A stretch of DNA of 64,000 nucleotides from Hyposmocoma kahamanoa (lineage: Eukaryota > Arthropoda > Insecta > Lepidoptera > Cosmopterigidae). The notes under the pieces are model-generated. The model ran no database searches. It had not been told where the DNA came from and saw only the letters and a list, made by a program, of their open reading frames with translations. The translations under genes were made by a program, and so were the position numbers. Location: NCBI RefSeq assembly GCF_003589595.1, contig NW_020653852.1:1392955-1456954 (forward strand), given 5' to 3'. Shown piece after piece: positions 1 to 10,895 of this stretch (its first letter is position 1; each line of letters opens with the position of its first letter).

Positions 1-14
1 CGCATTACTATTAT

Positions 15-43
15 ACTTCTCTGGACGAACTCTTCAACAAGGA
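15..43 (-). mobile_element. Rep-A fragment, terminal 29 bp
   Basis: Matches, on the minus strand, the 5' end seen in fuller Rep-A copies (the part reading CCTTGTGAAAGAGTTCGTCC on the element's own strand). Only this stub is in the window; the element may begin before base 1 in altered form. Confidence 0.6.
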
Positions 44-45
44 AA

Positions 46-2173
46 TATAGTTATAGCAGGAAATTAATGAAACAGAGTAGGAAGAGCCTGAGATGAGAAG
101 TGTGTATAAAAACGGCCAATTGCCTTATTCAATACTAGAATAAATAATGCTTGTAGCTTTAAAAGTCACGCAATGTCACGCATTTACCTTTATGAGGAAT
201 ATAAACGACGTCACGTCACACCTGCAGGTGTTATGTATAGTATTACCTATTCTCTTTACGGAAGAAGGTAATATACATTTATGTATATAATGCAGACATA
301 CACATTTAATTATTTATACGTATACATTCATCACGGTGAATGACAAACATTTAGTATCAATAACATTACATTTCCTGCAGTAACATTGAAGTAAAATATT
401 GTTACTTCCATAGCCAAAATCTAGAGGATTTATAACTTCCTATACAGCTTGTACTGAAATTAAGTTACATAATTCATGATTATCATTGAAACAGCTTAAT
501 TAATTAAAGACAATGCAGGAGAGTGACTGAGCACGCGAGACAGCCAAGAGGGTCTGACGGGAGATGGCAGTTGAAATATTAAACGGGGGTTTGAATTCAA
601 TGAATTCAGGCGTAGTCAAATAACTTTTGTTAGAGAGGAAATCACAACTTGACGTATTAATTATTACTGAACAATTTCATACTATTAAATGGAACGTTGA
701 GCAATAATGCTGGGGATTCGGTGGAAACGTGAAAGAGATTAATATGACCCGTTCCGGATAGGAATTCCTTTGCAACGCGTTATTCATGACCATGTCACAC
801 AATGTGCTAAGCGTATAGAAGCTACCGATAATATTGAAGGCGGACAAGTTCATAATGGTCATCGTAGTTGTCAACCCTTAATAAGGACAGCGTTTAGCTG
901 GCCCATGTGGTCAATTTCACACGTTTTTAAAAGATTGTGAACTGTTTTCTAATTATAGGTTTCATCATGACGCTTTTCTTTGTGGTTAAGGTGCGTCATC
1001 GGAGGAGAAGCAGGAAAAACTGTTTTGTTAGATCATATTTTAAATATAATTCGTAAAACAACGCGAATACAGAATTTGGTGTATGTAAGATAAATTTTAA
1101 AGATAAATTCTACTTCATTATGTTTAAAGTAATAACTAGCTTCGACATATATGCAAATATTATCATAATCATTTGGAGGAACCCTTCTGAATATTCCTTT
1201 GATTATATAATATGTATGTTTCTTAAACAAGACCTTTCTTTGTTTAAGCGTCATGAGCCTTCATTCAACACAAAGTTCCCGGACAGACTTAACGTACAAG
1301 GTAAAATTATAAGGCAAACGTATTGTCGTAACTCCTATGTGTGTAAAAATATATAATTTGCTCCCCAATATCTGCACGCTTGTCTAACTGTTGATTCTAT
1401 TTCGTTCAAGAATACTTCGTTCACAACAAATATTTAATATTTTATCATTATTAATGATTGTATCTGTAATGCACTTACTGGGAACAAAACGTATCATTAT
1501 ATTTATCAATATCACTTCATTATCATCATAAACTTTTCAGCCAAAAGACGTCTACTAGACTAGACTCAAAAACTAGTCCTGCGCTACTCATATCCAACGC
1601 GTTCTCCCAAACTTTACCAGGTCATAGGTCCATCTTGTGGGCGGTCTGAATACGTCGTCTGCCGGTGCGCGCTCTAGACAAAGAGAGAAAAAGAGCAACC
1701 CCATCAGCCATTAGATTTATATGATTTTTTTTTATTTTCACCTGCGATTTTGATATTATGAAGTAGCTTATATCTTGCAGTGTACATCCAGAACAGAGTC
1801 GCGATCCTACGAGCACGATGCGTGTGACAGTTGAGACTTTGCCAAAAGCGTTAGCAAGAGCAACTTGACGCCACATTAGCACACAGCGTGCTGAATTCCA
1901 TCCGAGCAAATATTCCATTTGGAACATACAGAACGCTAGAAGCTGGATTCGTCCTATCCAGAATGTCTTAAATGGTACTAAACACAAATGCTTTAGACAT
2001 TCCATTGTGTTTCTTTACGATTCTTTAAGGCTATTGACAACTGTAGAAATGATTTCTTAGGATTATTTTATAAGCAGGAATTAGGAAAGTATGTTTACCC
2101 AAAATTTCTTTATTGTTCTGTACTTTGTTGCATATTTTTGAAGTATATCTAGCAATCGGTGAATCGTTGACTT
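46..2173. other. No recognised feature
   Basis: AT-rich DNA with scattered short open frames, none with a recognisable motif, a start context or a partner exon. A 127-codon open frame on the minus strand (1622-2005) has no family resemblance I can name. I see no repeat here that recurs elsewhere in the window. Confidence 0.5.
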
Positions 2174-2396
2174 ATTTCTGTCGCCAATTGTAATGCTCAC
2201 ATTACTGCGTTCCGGTTTTCAAGGGTAAGAGTGCTGGTGACATTTCAGGTTCATGGGACTTGTCAACTTATGTCTCAGAGTGACGGGCGCAGTGGCAGTT
2301 CCCCTCAAGTCTTTGTGATTAAAAGCACTGAGTGTTACTGCAACTGTTCTGGAATTGCGTGCCACTTACCACCAAGCACACGATTTGTTGTAACCA
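2174..2396 (+). mobile_element. Rep-A, 5'-truncated copy
   Basis: Contains the landmarks of Rep-A in order: the TAATG..CATTACTGCGTTCCGG block, GTGCTGGTGA, ACTTGTCAACTTATGTCTC, GTGACGGGCGCAGTGGCAGT, then CACCAAGCACACGATTTG. The first ~70 bp of the element and the A-tail are missing or diverged. Confidence 0.8.
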
Positions 2397-2757
2397 AAAA
2401 CATCTGCAGTGTTATAATTTTTTGGTTTTTTATTTTAAAAAGACGAGTTAGTCAGATCTACTATTTACCTGTTGATATTTCTTGTTACAGGGTTCATTTC
2501 TTCGACAATTATTCTATTATAAGTATTGTTTAAGCTGAAATCCGCCACAGGACTTTACATATTTTCCAAGAATTAGAAAGCTTCATTAACGTGTTACTGA
2601 GAAGCACTGCCATTAAAATTATAATCATCTAAACTGTGAAGCTCTCAATTGAGAACACTGTTCAGTGTTATCACCGTTCTTTTAAATTAATTCCTCTGAC
2701 GAACGACGACTGGTAAAAGAATTACCCCATGGCAATACTTATGCATGACTTTAACAT

Positions 2758-2804
2758 CTTCCTACTTTCATATAGTGGACATTCCATAGTATGAAGGTAG
2801 GAAG
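2758..2804. repeat. Imperfect hairpin, 21-bp stem
   Basis: The arms 2758-2778 and 2784-2804 pair at 20 of 21 positions if read as RNA (17 Watson-Crick, 3 G-U), with a 5-nt loop ACATT. The stem is shorter than a typical animal microRNA precursor, so it is described only as a hairpin. Confidence 0.6.
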
Positions 2805-3189
2805 GCCATGGCGTAAATTGATCGATAGGTTCGTACAGGAAACTGACCAGACAGAACATGAAATAAAAAAAGCATTCCACCTTATTAACATTTACGACGT
2901 AAATGATCGTAAGTGAAACGACCTCGACGAGACACACAGACGAGTTGCTTTATTGGAGAGGGTAGCTGACCCGACAGGGTTGACGGAGAGATAGTACCTA
3001 CTATTACACATTTTTCGGAAATTGATAAACAAATAACATGACTAAACGCATATGAAACGAAGTTTCCGGAAAAATAGGTTCATTTTTCAATTAGAGTAGG
3101 TAATTTCCGATTGAGAGGCCTATGGTTTGAATCTCTGTGGTTATGTAAATGATTAATAGCAATAAAGGTCGTCAACACACATTACACTA

Positions 3190-3240
3190 GCATGGCGGAC
3201 TATATCCTAAAGGAGATCCATGTCCAGCAGTGGAAGGACA
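3190..3240 (+). mobile_element. SINE-E / RTE-like 3' tail fragment
   Basis: The block GCATGGCGGACTATATCCT followed by TGTCCAGCAGTGGAAGGACA resembles the 3' end of lepidopteran tRNA-derived SINEs and of the RTE-type LINEs whose tails they share. The head is absent. A second tail lies at 22148-22195. Confidence 0.6.
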
Positions 3241-4334
3241 ATGTCGATGTGAGGAAACGTAGACTTGCAAGGCAGTGAAATCAAAAGTATTTATTTGGCA
3301 AGATATTAAAGGACGTTAAGTAGAAAATTCAGTATTTTTAGCAAAAACATTACCACGTACTTTACCTAAAAAGTTTCGCTGTAGTTGGGTAAAAATAGAG
3401 CACAAGATACATTAATTATGCACGTAATTGTCTGCGTCCGAAATATCAAGGCTTAGTGATACTTACAGCGAACACAAAATAATCTTCTGTTTGAACAGCA
3501 CATGCGCGCATGTCGCTTCGAGATCAAAAGGAAGTGCATCGCGTTTAAATTTGGAACATAATGTAAACTGCTCTCGCGCATCGCGTCTTCAAGGTTTCGC
3601 CAAGTGTTCGTATTATGAATCTGCCTCGTCTTTTTGGCATTTGTAAGTTATTTTACAATATTTTTAAAGATCGAACATAATTATAAAATATTTTTATTGC
3701 AGTACTTTCTTACGTTAATTATAAGGCCGTAAATTATACTTTTAGATAGAGTATTCCATTCCTTTGCCGTAGGCATCAGAAAGCAATGCGCGAATAGGTG
3801 GTATATCAACGACATAAGGATGGAGTGTTCCGGACCTTCTAGTCGGCCAAAGGAGGAACGGTGAGGGTGGAAATAAATTGGAAAGTTCTTATTGAAAACT
3901 ACTAAAACGCTGTATTACAAAAATAAAAAACTTCAAAACACCTGAACTGCTTAAAGTATTGTTTGAAGGAACGGTTGACGTAAAAAATATTTACTATGCA
4001 GGATGAAACCCGGAAACCTATACGCAAAGGGGCACTATGCCAAGTGCGCTAACGACAGTGATGTTACAAAGAAATGCTTTCTGACATAGCAGCTCAATTA
4101 ACATAAAACATGAGCTTAGGTATGCCGCATTACGTACTAGGATGTCTTCCGGATTTTTTCACAATTACTCCTCAAGCGGAATTCTAGCCCGCATGGCATT
4201 GAGCGTTCATTGCCAATGGGCTGAAACTTACGAGCAGACATTTTGTTTACGTCTGTTTGTTTTGGTTGATTGGTGTGAATACCTTAGGCATAGAGTACCA
4301 CTGATTTGTCAGTAGTTATCCTCAATCCATTATA
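3241..4334. other. No recognised feature
   Basis: AT-rich sequence with no repeat shared within the window and no convincing coding frame. The longest frame, 72 codons at 3428-3646, has no recognisable motif. Confidence 0.45.
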
Positions 4335-4950
4335 CGCCCGGGTTTTAACCGAATTTTTACCCAAAATTTTAACCCGTTTCTGCCCAAAATTATGGGCAGA
4401 AACAACATTTTGGCGTATAAAAATTTTTATACACGGGAATGAGGCATCTCCACGTAATATCCACTTTGCAATCCTGTGGATTCTCTTTATTTATTTGTTT
4501 CCTTGACAAAATAGTTTGTGTTGGATAAAAAATTCGATTACAATTAAAAACTTACATTAAATTCAAAATAATAATAACACACATCATTACAATCACTACA
4601 ATAATAATATCAATGGCAAATTAGATACCCTTATCACGTTTAAATATAAATTAATTAAATTAAAGTCAAAATCGATTTAAATGCATACGATCTAAAGATT
4701 TTCTTGTATCGATTTATTTCAATGCGATTTTCAAACGGATCCAATCATTAGAAAGGCAAATTGAATTGTCTAGATCATAGAAATTTATTACAAATAACAT
4801 TTTGTAATAAATAATAATCATTCAATTTGAACAAAACTCGATTTACATCGGAATATTTAGTTATAGTCTTTGCCTTCGATTTTCGGCGTTAATGGATTTT
4901 AACCAGATTTAAACCCAGCATTTACAAAGCTTAGGGTTAAAACCCGGGCG
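4335..4950. mobile_element. Fold-back MITE, hAT-like
   Basis: A perfect 16-bp inverted repeat, CGCCCGGGTTTTAACC at 4335-4350 and its complement at 4935-4950, bounds 616 bp. Just outside the right arm the sequence reads ATTGCCCATCTCTA, which resembles the outer end of hAT-type miniature elements (TAGAGATGGGCAAT on the other strand). The left outer end is not clear, so the element may be left-truncated and no 8-bp target duplication can be named. Two internal hairpins are present: 4376-4403 (11-bp arms) and about 4787-4812. There is no transposase. Confidence 0.65.
4376..4403. repeat. Perfect hairpin inside the hAT-like element
   Basis: GTTTCTGCCCA at 4376-4386 and its complement at 4393-4403 are separated by a 6-nt loop. 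It is a sub-terminal palindrome of the surrounding fold-back element. Confidence 0.8.
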
Positions 4951-4983
4951 ATTGCCCATCTCTACATCTCAGAATATTTTTAT

Positions 4984-5128
4984 GATTTCAAGTGCCAGAA
5001 CGGAAAGGTCGTGCGCCTGGTGGTAAGCGATACGTCTACCCATAAATATAATAATATGCGCATGTCATCCTAAGACAGAAAGTTGACAAGTCCCATGCTT
5101 TTAGTAACGCAGTGATGGTCACTTTACT
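4984..5128 (-). mobile_element. Rep-A, internally deleted copy
   Basis: Minus-strand Rep-A: TCGTGCGCCTGGTGGTAAGC, then the GACAAGTCCCATG block and a decayed end. The middle, normally carrying the CAGATCTTT stem-loop, is lost. Confidence 0.7.
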
Positions 5129-5270
5129 GTCAATATGGCAGTATTCCGCTGAATGAACTGTTTCTTATGGAGCTCCACTGTTAATAAACTTATTTTTTAT
5201 AATAATGCGGAATTGTAAGGAACCTATTATATTCACGTCTTTGGATTGTACAGTTTATTATTATCATTTC

Positions 5271-5519
5271 TTTTTTATAATACTAAAGTGACGGGACGAA
5301 TAAGTCGTGCGCCTGGTGGTTAGCGTCACGTCTGTCCATAACAGGTGTCGCTAAAGGGCACTGCCTTTGCGCCCGTCACTGTGAGACATAAGTTGACAAG
5401 TCCTATGTGTCTGTAATTTTACCAGCACCCTTACCCTTCAAAACTGGAACGCAGCAGAAATGCGGCAGACATAGGTAAGGTGGCAGTAACTCTTTCATAA
5501 GAACCTCTAGTGCTACTAA
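5271..5519 (-). mobile_element. Rep-A, nearly full length
   Basis: Starts with the T-rich complement of the A-tail, then AAGTGACGGGACGAATAAGT, GTCGTGCGCCTGGTGG, CCCGTCACTGTGAGACATAA, GTTGACAAGTCC, and ends at the complement of GTAGCACTAGAGG. Part of the stem-loop is deleted. Confidence 0.85.
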
Positions 5520-6921
5520 AAAGTACTAATGTTTAAAAACACGAGTTTCATTTAGTGATAGTATTGTTTTCAATAGCGATATACGAGGGCAGTTTGTTAG
5601 GTCCGTGACTTTCATAAGAAAAAACATTTTTTTTAAATTAAGTATGGTTTATTTTTCTACATAACCGCCTTTTAACTCTGCACAGTTTCACCAGCGATAT
5701 AATGTTTGTAATAAAAAAAAATCCCAACTTCTTCAAACCATAAAAAAATTGTCTTACTTATCTTAAAAATAAGCTTCAGTTTCAGGATTTATTCCCATTT
5801 GATTCCCAAAACTGATCTACCGCCAATTTTAAATTGCAACTGATACCCTCTATATTTCCCAACGGATCCCCTCACTGTATTTGTAAGGTAAGTACAGTCA
5901 AGAGTAAAAGAAGTTTTGAAATTAAAGTTAATACAGTTACATAAGTTAGTACAGTTAATGTTGTTCATTACTAATAAACTAAATTAAATACAGCACAACC
6001 CTCAAATACATTTTCTTGTTGACTGTACCACAGTACCTACCAAAAATAAACTTGTGAGTATAAGGGTATCAGGTGCGAATAAAATATTAATATTTATTCT
6101 TGATTTTATCTCGGTTTTAGGGGATCAGATAGAAATGAGCCAGTTTCAGCTACCACTTCCTCATCTGATGCAAACGGTAAAAAACAGATAGTAACGTCAA
6201 ATGGGGTCAAATCTAGTGAATACGTGGGTGGTATTAATTCGTATCATAATTCGACAAGTTTTAATATTCTAATGGCAGATGAAAAACGAAATACTCGAAA
6301 TTTCGTTTTCACCATCATCAAAAAATATACCGACGTCACCTAACTTTTTTATTCAATTATTTTCGTGCTAATTTTAAAAAAGTAACGTCAGCTGCTTAGT
6401 AAGACTTCTAAATTAAGAAATAAAAATAAATTATGTAAAAGTTTTTATATAAACTTAAACTCACGTATTTATCAAATATACGTATATAAAAAAAAAACAA
6501 TAATTAGACGGTTTGTAAAAATAAATATATACAAACAAATAAAGAAATAACGAACAGAGTCAGGATTGAAAGCCTGGCTAGAATGGCGACGTTAAATGCA
6601 CATTGTACTTGTCACGCCATTGCTTTAAATTATGCACATAAATTATTAATACAAGTAAGGGAAATGACATGAAGCTTGAACCTTAGTTAGTGCCTTTAGA
6701 AGTACATTTTTCTGTCCATTGACAGTAATTCGAATCATCATACGTCAAAAGGTAATCACAAGGAAGTGATAAAATTAATACTAACTATATGAAACAAATT
6801 ATACTATGTGAAATTATATAACTCTTCTATTTACGCATAAAAAGTTATCGAATAATATCGTTCGTGAAATCTTGAAACTTCTATCCTGATAAGTTGTTAT
6901 TTTGCAGATATGGCCTTATTA
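5520..6921. other. No recognised feature
   Basis: Very AT-rich, with A- and T-runs. No shared repeat, gene or strong palindrome was found. Confidence 0.45.
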
Positions 6922-7135
6922 CACTAAAGTGTGAAACACACGGAAAACGGGAGCGGGTCGGGCGCGTGTCGGGTCGGGTGTACGACCAGTGTTATTTTCT
7001 TGTATTTATATGGGCGACCACATAACACGAACGGGCGCGTGACGTGTGGTCGTTCATATAAATACACGGAATTATCCTCGGCGTGCACCCGCCCCGACAC
7101 GCACCCGCTGTCAGGGTGTTTAACGCTTAAAAGTG
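6922..7135. mobile_element. GC-rich fold-back MITE, 214 bp
   Basis: The whole segment is an imperfect palindrome. The left half carries AGCGGGTCGGGCGCGTGTCG, and its degenerate complement lies near 7088-7110. Nearer the centre GTATTTATATGGGCGACCAC pairs with the complement near 7044-7066. The ends read CACTAAAG and AAAAGTG. It is sharply GC-rich against an AT-rich background and has no coding capacity; the open frame running through it is an artefact of its composition. Confidence 0.7.
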
Positions 7136-7303
7136 CCTATAGTTTACTCTTTATAAATACGTCAACCTGTCTATGCGTGGCGTCACAGGCAAGCATAATC
7201 AATGTTGTGCCTATGAAGTGTCCCTGTCTATCGACCCGACAGATAGGGTGTTCCATAGGGTTCATTCAAGGAAACATAAATTGATAGATTTTGATCTAGT
7301 TTT

Positions 7304-7512
7304 TTTCTGCCGTCAAGCAGTAATGAGAGCATGACTACGTTTCGGTTTGAAGGGTAGCTGTGCTGGTGAAATTACAGGCACATGGGAATTGTCAACTTGT
7401 GTCTCCGGCCGACGGGCGCAGTATCAGTGGCCACAGATGTTTGCGATTTAAAGATCTGAATGGTACTGCAACTGTCATGGATAGGCTTGTCCGTCCCGCA
7501 TGAAATAAAAAA
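7304..7512 (+). mobile_element. Rep-A, 5'-truncated copy
   Basis: Begins in TTTCTGCCGTCAAGCAGTAA and runs through GTGCTGGTGAAATTACAGGC, the stem-loop arm TTTAAAGATCTGAATGGTAC, and TTGTCCGTCCCG to a short A-rich tail. Confidence 0.85.
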
Positions 7513-7907
7513 GGTAGTTCTTAAACTATACCAAAAGTTATACCATTGAAAATGCAATTAAACAATATAAATAAAACGTACTTTATATACAGTGTCCGAA
7601 TTTATAAATGGAAAATTCTTAACTTCATTGACGTTAGATATGACATTTGTAAAAAAAATGTCATACTCCGGGACAGGTTAAGACGTCTAAGCCTTACTGC
7701 TGGATCATATATTACACATTTTCTACAGTAATTATTCCAAGGCAAAGCCAAGTCTTTAGAAATATATTATAAAGGCAAATTGCCAAATCTTGTGTGACAT
7801 TTGTAAATATATCATTTTTCAATTATTTTTTCTTCCTTAGCAGTCAACTGTTATAAGATCATACAGCCTAGTTCGACGTTATTCAAATACTATCGCATAC
7901 TTACATA
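7513..7907. other. No recognised feature
   Basis: AT-rich sequence with no repeat shared in the window. Confidence 0.4.
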
Positions 7908-7949
7908 TGTTGAGTGTGTGCGTTATTATTATTATTATTATTATTACTT
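7908..7949 (+). repeat. SINE-C 3' tail with (ATT)n
   Basis: TGTTGAGTGTGTGCGTTATT is the exact 3' end of SINE-C copies elsewhere in the window. It continues into about seven ATT units. This shows that the ATT microsatellite grew from a SINE tail. Confidence 0.75.
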
Positions 7950-8033
7950 ATTTTTTCTCTCTTATTAATATTCACCCAAATTACTATCAACGTATAGCGT
8001 GATATTTAAAGTATACTTCTTCTTCTTCTTCTT

Positions 8034-8292
8034 TTTCTTATAATATCAAGTGACGCGTCGTGCGCCTGGTAGGTAGTAAGCCACACGCCTGCCCATAACA
8101 GTTGCAGTGTTACTCAGAGCTTTAAATCATAAAGATCGCGCCCGTCACCCTGAGACATAAGTTGACAAGTATCATGTACCTGTAATAACACCAACACTTC
8201 ACAACTGGAACACAGTATGTGACCATTACTGTTTGGCGGTAGAAATATGTTCTTCCCTGGACGAGCCTTTTCACAAGGAGCTGTACTGCTTC
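8034..8292 (-). mobile_element. Rep-A, nearly full length
   Basis: A CTT-rich tract (8018-8040) precedes the tail complement TTATAATATCAAGTGACG. Then come GTCGTGCGCCTGGTAGG, CCCGTCACCCTGAGACATAA, the GGCGGTAGAAAT block and CTTTTCACAAGGAGCTGTAC. Most of the stem-loop is missing. Confidence 0.9.
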
Positions 8293-8472
8293 TTCTGCTT
8301 CCTGCTTTTATGCCACACTAGGTGGGGGGTTAATTTAGAACGCCATGTTTACGAGCACGTGTGATGAAAATAGATAATGCAATAATATATTCAATATGTT
8401 TGAGTATCTAATGTTTGACTGGACACAGTGAAACTAGACTTATTATTTATGGAACATTTAGTATGAAAGTTT

Positions 8473-8689
8473 GACGACTTCCGTGGTCGAGTGGCATGCT
8501 CACCGGTTTTCGTGGTGTCGCCTTCGGTGAGGTCCCGAGTTCCATCCACGGCCGGGTCAATGTAGAAAGTATCTTTTCGATATAGTCTTGGATCTGGGGT
8601 TTTTGTTACCGATTTCCGTAACATAAGGGCTTTAGTTACTTACTTTGGAATCATAGCAACATATCGTACTGCTATTACTATAGTGTTGT
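8473..8689 (+). mobile_element. SINE-B (Metulj-like)
   Basis: The tRNA-like head CTTCCGTGGTCGAGTGGCAT has an A-box region. A decayed B-box, GAGTTCCATCCACGG, is followed by GGCCGGGTCAATGTAGAAAG. The body has GATTTCCGTAACATAAGGGC and ends near TTGT, where other copies read TGTTGTCTAAT. It strongly resembles the Metulj SINE known from Heliconius; the match is from memory. Confidence 0.8.
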
Positions 8690-8962
8690 AACTCAAAATA
8701 TGTGACATTAAAGATTATACTATTTTTGAACATAAAATTTGATTTACACTACACGTCAATAAAACCGCCATTAGAATATTGTAAAAAACGATTAAAATTT
8801 TTGTTGATGCTTACTAACGTTTGTAACACCCCCTCCATCGTCACTTTTAATTATGATCGGAATTCATAGATTTAATACATAGGTTCGGAATTCGACAAGT
8901 GAAGACGCGTGTCATGTTTTTAACAATTTTTAAACTATACATAGATAAATGATGGTGATAAA

Positions 8963-9220
8963 TCTTTCATAGATTTCTCATAGATGGCGCTACGATTAAA
9001 AAGTTGCTGAAAAACCAAATACAAAGACACGACGCAAGCACATAGAAAAATTCGTGAGGTCCGTTGGTTCGTTCCGTGGCTTAGTTGGTATAGCGTCTGG
9101 CAAGGTATGCAAGAAGAAGTCGGTTCGAATCCGACCGGATAGAAGGAATTTTTCCTGAGTGTTCGATCTTTGTATTAATAATTATAACAAACTAATGGAG
9201 TAATTTCTCAAAAAAAATTG
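8963..9220 (+). mobile_element. Rep-D, fullest copy
   Basis: Starts TCATAGATTTCTCATAGATG, continues GAAAAATTCGTGAGGTCCGT and then a tRNA-like segment (CCGTGGCTTAGTTGGTATAG, B-box GGTTCGAATCCGACC). It ends GATCTTTGTATTAATAATTA and CTAATGGAGTAATTTC. The tRNA-like part has no stable acceptor stem or CCA context, so it is read as a SINE-type promoter rather than a tRNA gene. Confidence 0.7.
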
Positions 9221-9242
9221 AATATCAATTCAATAAAAAATC

Positions 9243-9476
9243 AACTGCCTCCGTGGCCGAACGGTTACCATGCCGGACTGCCACGCAGAGGTCCCAGGTT
9301 CGATTCCCGGGCCGGAAGAAATATTTGTATGGCCTACAATTATTTCTCTCGTGAGTTTGGGTGTAATTTGTGGTTGTCTATGTGTGTGTCCATGGCACCC
9401 GCGACACAGGGTTTCCCTAGTGCGGGGCTATGTTGAGTGTGTGCGTTATTTATTTATTATTTATTTATTTATTTAA
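9243..9476 (+). mobile_element. SINE-C, full length
   Basis: tRNA-like head AACTGCCTCCGTGGCCGAAC with B-box GGTTCGATTCCCGGGCC. The body has GTATGGCCTACA, TCTCGTGAGTTTGGGTGT and CCGCGACACAGGGTTTCCC. It ends GTTGAGTGTGTGCGTTATT and then (TTTA)n. Two overlapping frames through it are shadows. This is the reference copy for the family in this window. Confidence 0.88.
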
Positions 9477-9932
9477 TTTATGCATAGATTTTAATATATT
9501 CTGTCACGGGAAGTGAGTAATCTGTTTTGCAACGATTCTGAAAAAAGTACACTTTTGAGTTAATACACTATTGTAATAATAGTGCGATATGTGATGTTGT
9601 CTAATAAAAAAAATTAAAAAAATGTTAATTCAGGTTACAAGGGTTCTTTATATTAATTGGTGGAATCGCTCCCCTTCCGGCGTAACGCAATTATGTTAAC
9701 GCAGAGTATACATATAAACTATCACATTACGATGTTACTTATGAGTTAATTATCCATAGATTAGATTACGAACAATTCAATTAATATGCAATGTTGACAT
9801 CCTATTTCCATGGCGTAATGTACATGTAAATTTATAAACGCTATAGAGATTTCTATCTAATCAATAACGCAGGCTATCTTTTGTTTCTTAAATTACTTGG
9901 AAAAGATTTAAATTAGTAAAAGCTGGTAAAAC

Positions 9933-10085
9933 AGCTGTAGCAGCCGAATGGTTTGACCTAACGCCTTTCGAGCAAAGTGTCGTGGGTTCGAATCCGGGCA
10001 TGCACCTTTTAGTTTTCTATACCACGAGCTTTTCGGTGAAAAAAAAAATGTGAGGAAAACAGTGCATGTGCAAAACAATTTAATG
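9933..10085 (+). mobile_element. SINE-E head and body
   Basis: The tRNA-like B-box region GTCGTGGGTTCGAATCCGGG followed by CATGCACCTTTTAG, then CTTTTCGGTGAAA and AATGTGAGGAAAACAGTGCA, matches the common lepidopteran tRNA-derived SINE layout (head, 'GGTGAAGGAAAAC' block). The usual 3' tail is missing; Rep-K follows directly. Confidence 0.7.
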
Positions 10086-10165
10086 ATTAAGTTAAGAACA
10101 GGCGGAGAAAATTTGGCAAAGATCCGACATCGACAAGCACCCGATGGCAACTGACGTTGCAGTTT
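10086..10165 (+). mobile_element. Rep-K fragment
   Basis: GAACAGGCGGAGAAAATTTG, CAAAGATCCGACATCGACAA and GATGGCAAC recur at 40130-40215 (plus) and, reversed, at 56360-56412. Class unknown. Confidence 0.6.
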
Positions 10166-10385
10166 TTGGCGCGGCGTGTCAACCGCAGGGCAATCTACAA
10201 TTTGAGATAAATATTAATTTAATAACTACAGGGCTTCAGTTGAAAACCAAAGTGAGTTGAGGGGGTTCTTTTCTTGATGAACAACTCCTACCAATGGTAC
10301 TGATGTTTCTCACACATAAATAAAATTCGGTTCAAGTAGTCACCATCCGAGGGAAAATCTTAACACCGCGATGCAGGAATTAAGT

Positions 10386-10425
10386 AAAAATGGTCAATGC
10401 CATCTAGCGGATTTTTAGAGAACTA
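10386..10425 (+). repeat. Short repeat fragment (GGTCAATGCCATCTAGCGGA)
   Basis: The 20-bp block GGTCAATGCCATCTAGCGGA occurs in near-complement at 15296-15350 (TCCGCTAGATGGCATTGACC). It is probably an end of an unnamed element. Confidence 0.5.
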
Positions 10426-10604
10426 TCTGACAAACAAAGTTGATTAGTAAAGTCTATGATATAAAATAGGTTTGTTATAACATATTTTTATTTCAGCCTG
10501 TTTTTAAGATTTTATATGACCAAATAAAATACATCCTAACGTGTAACGAATTACCACATTATTTAGACAATGTCCGTAGATGTCTTGCACATTTGTGTAA
10601 GACC

Positions 10605-10670
10605 ATTGTTTAATAGTAAATACCTAAACCGTTTGATCTAGCAAAACAGTTTTTCAGTGACTCACCATAA
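10605..10670 (+). repeat. Short repeat shared with 40690
   Basis: GTTTAATAGTAAATACCTAA and TTTGATCTAGCAAAACAGTT resemble the sequence at 40690-40765, just ahead of a CR1 relic. The family is unknown. Confidence 0.5.
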
Positions 10671-10875
10671 GGAGTATAATTAATCGCCTTTAGACATACA
10701 TAGATCTGTCCAGTACCAACATTGGCTCGATTCGACGTATGTTTATTAAGCAATATTTTACATAATTACCTATCTATCTCTCATTGTTTCGATTCTTATG
10801 CGTTGCGTGCAGTTGTTTGGGCCACAGAACAATAAATACAGTAGAAGTGGTTAGCTGTTAGCTGACGCGTGCCAA

Positions 10876-10895
10876 CTATAGGTCTCCAAAGACCT
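10876..10895. repeat. Small perfect hairpin
   Basis: ATAGGTCT and AGACCTAT are separated by CCAA. It is isolated and short. Confidence 0.5.

Noticed and set aside
2758..2804. microRNA precursor
   Set aside because: The stem of 21 bp with a 5-nt loop is shorter than usual animal precursors; kept only as a hairpin.
6931..7284. 117-codon Gly/Arg/Thr-rich frame
   Set aside because: Lies mainly in the GC-rich fold-back element, where stop codons are rare because of composition.
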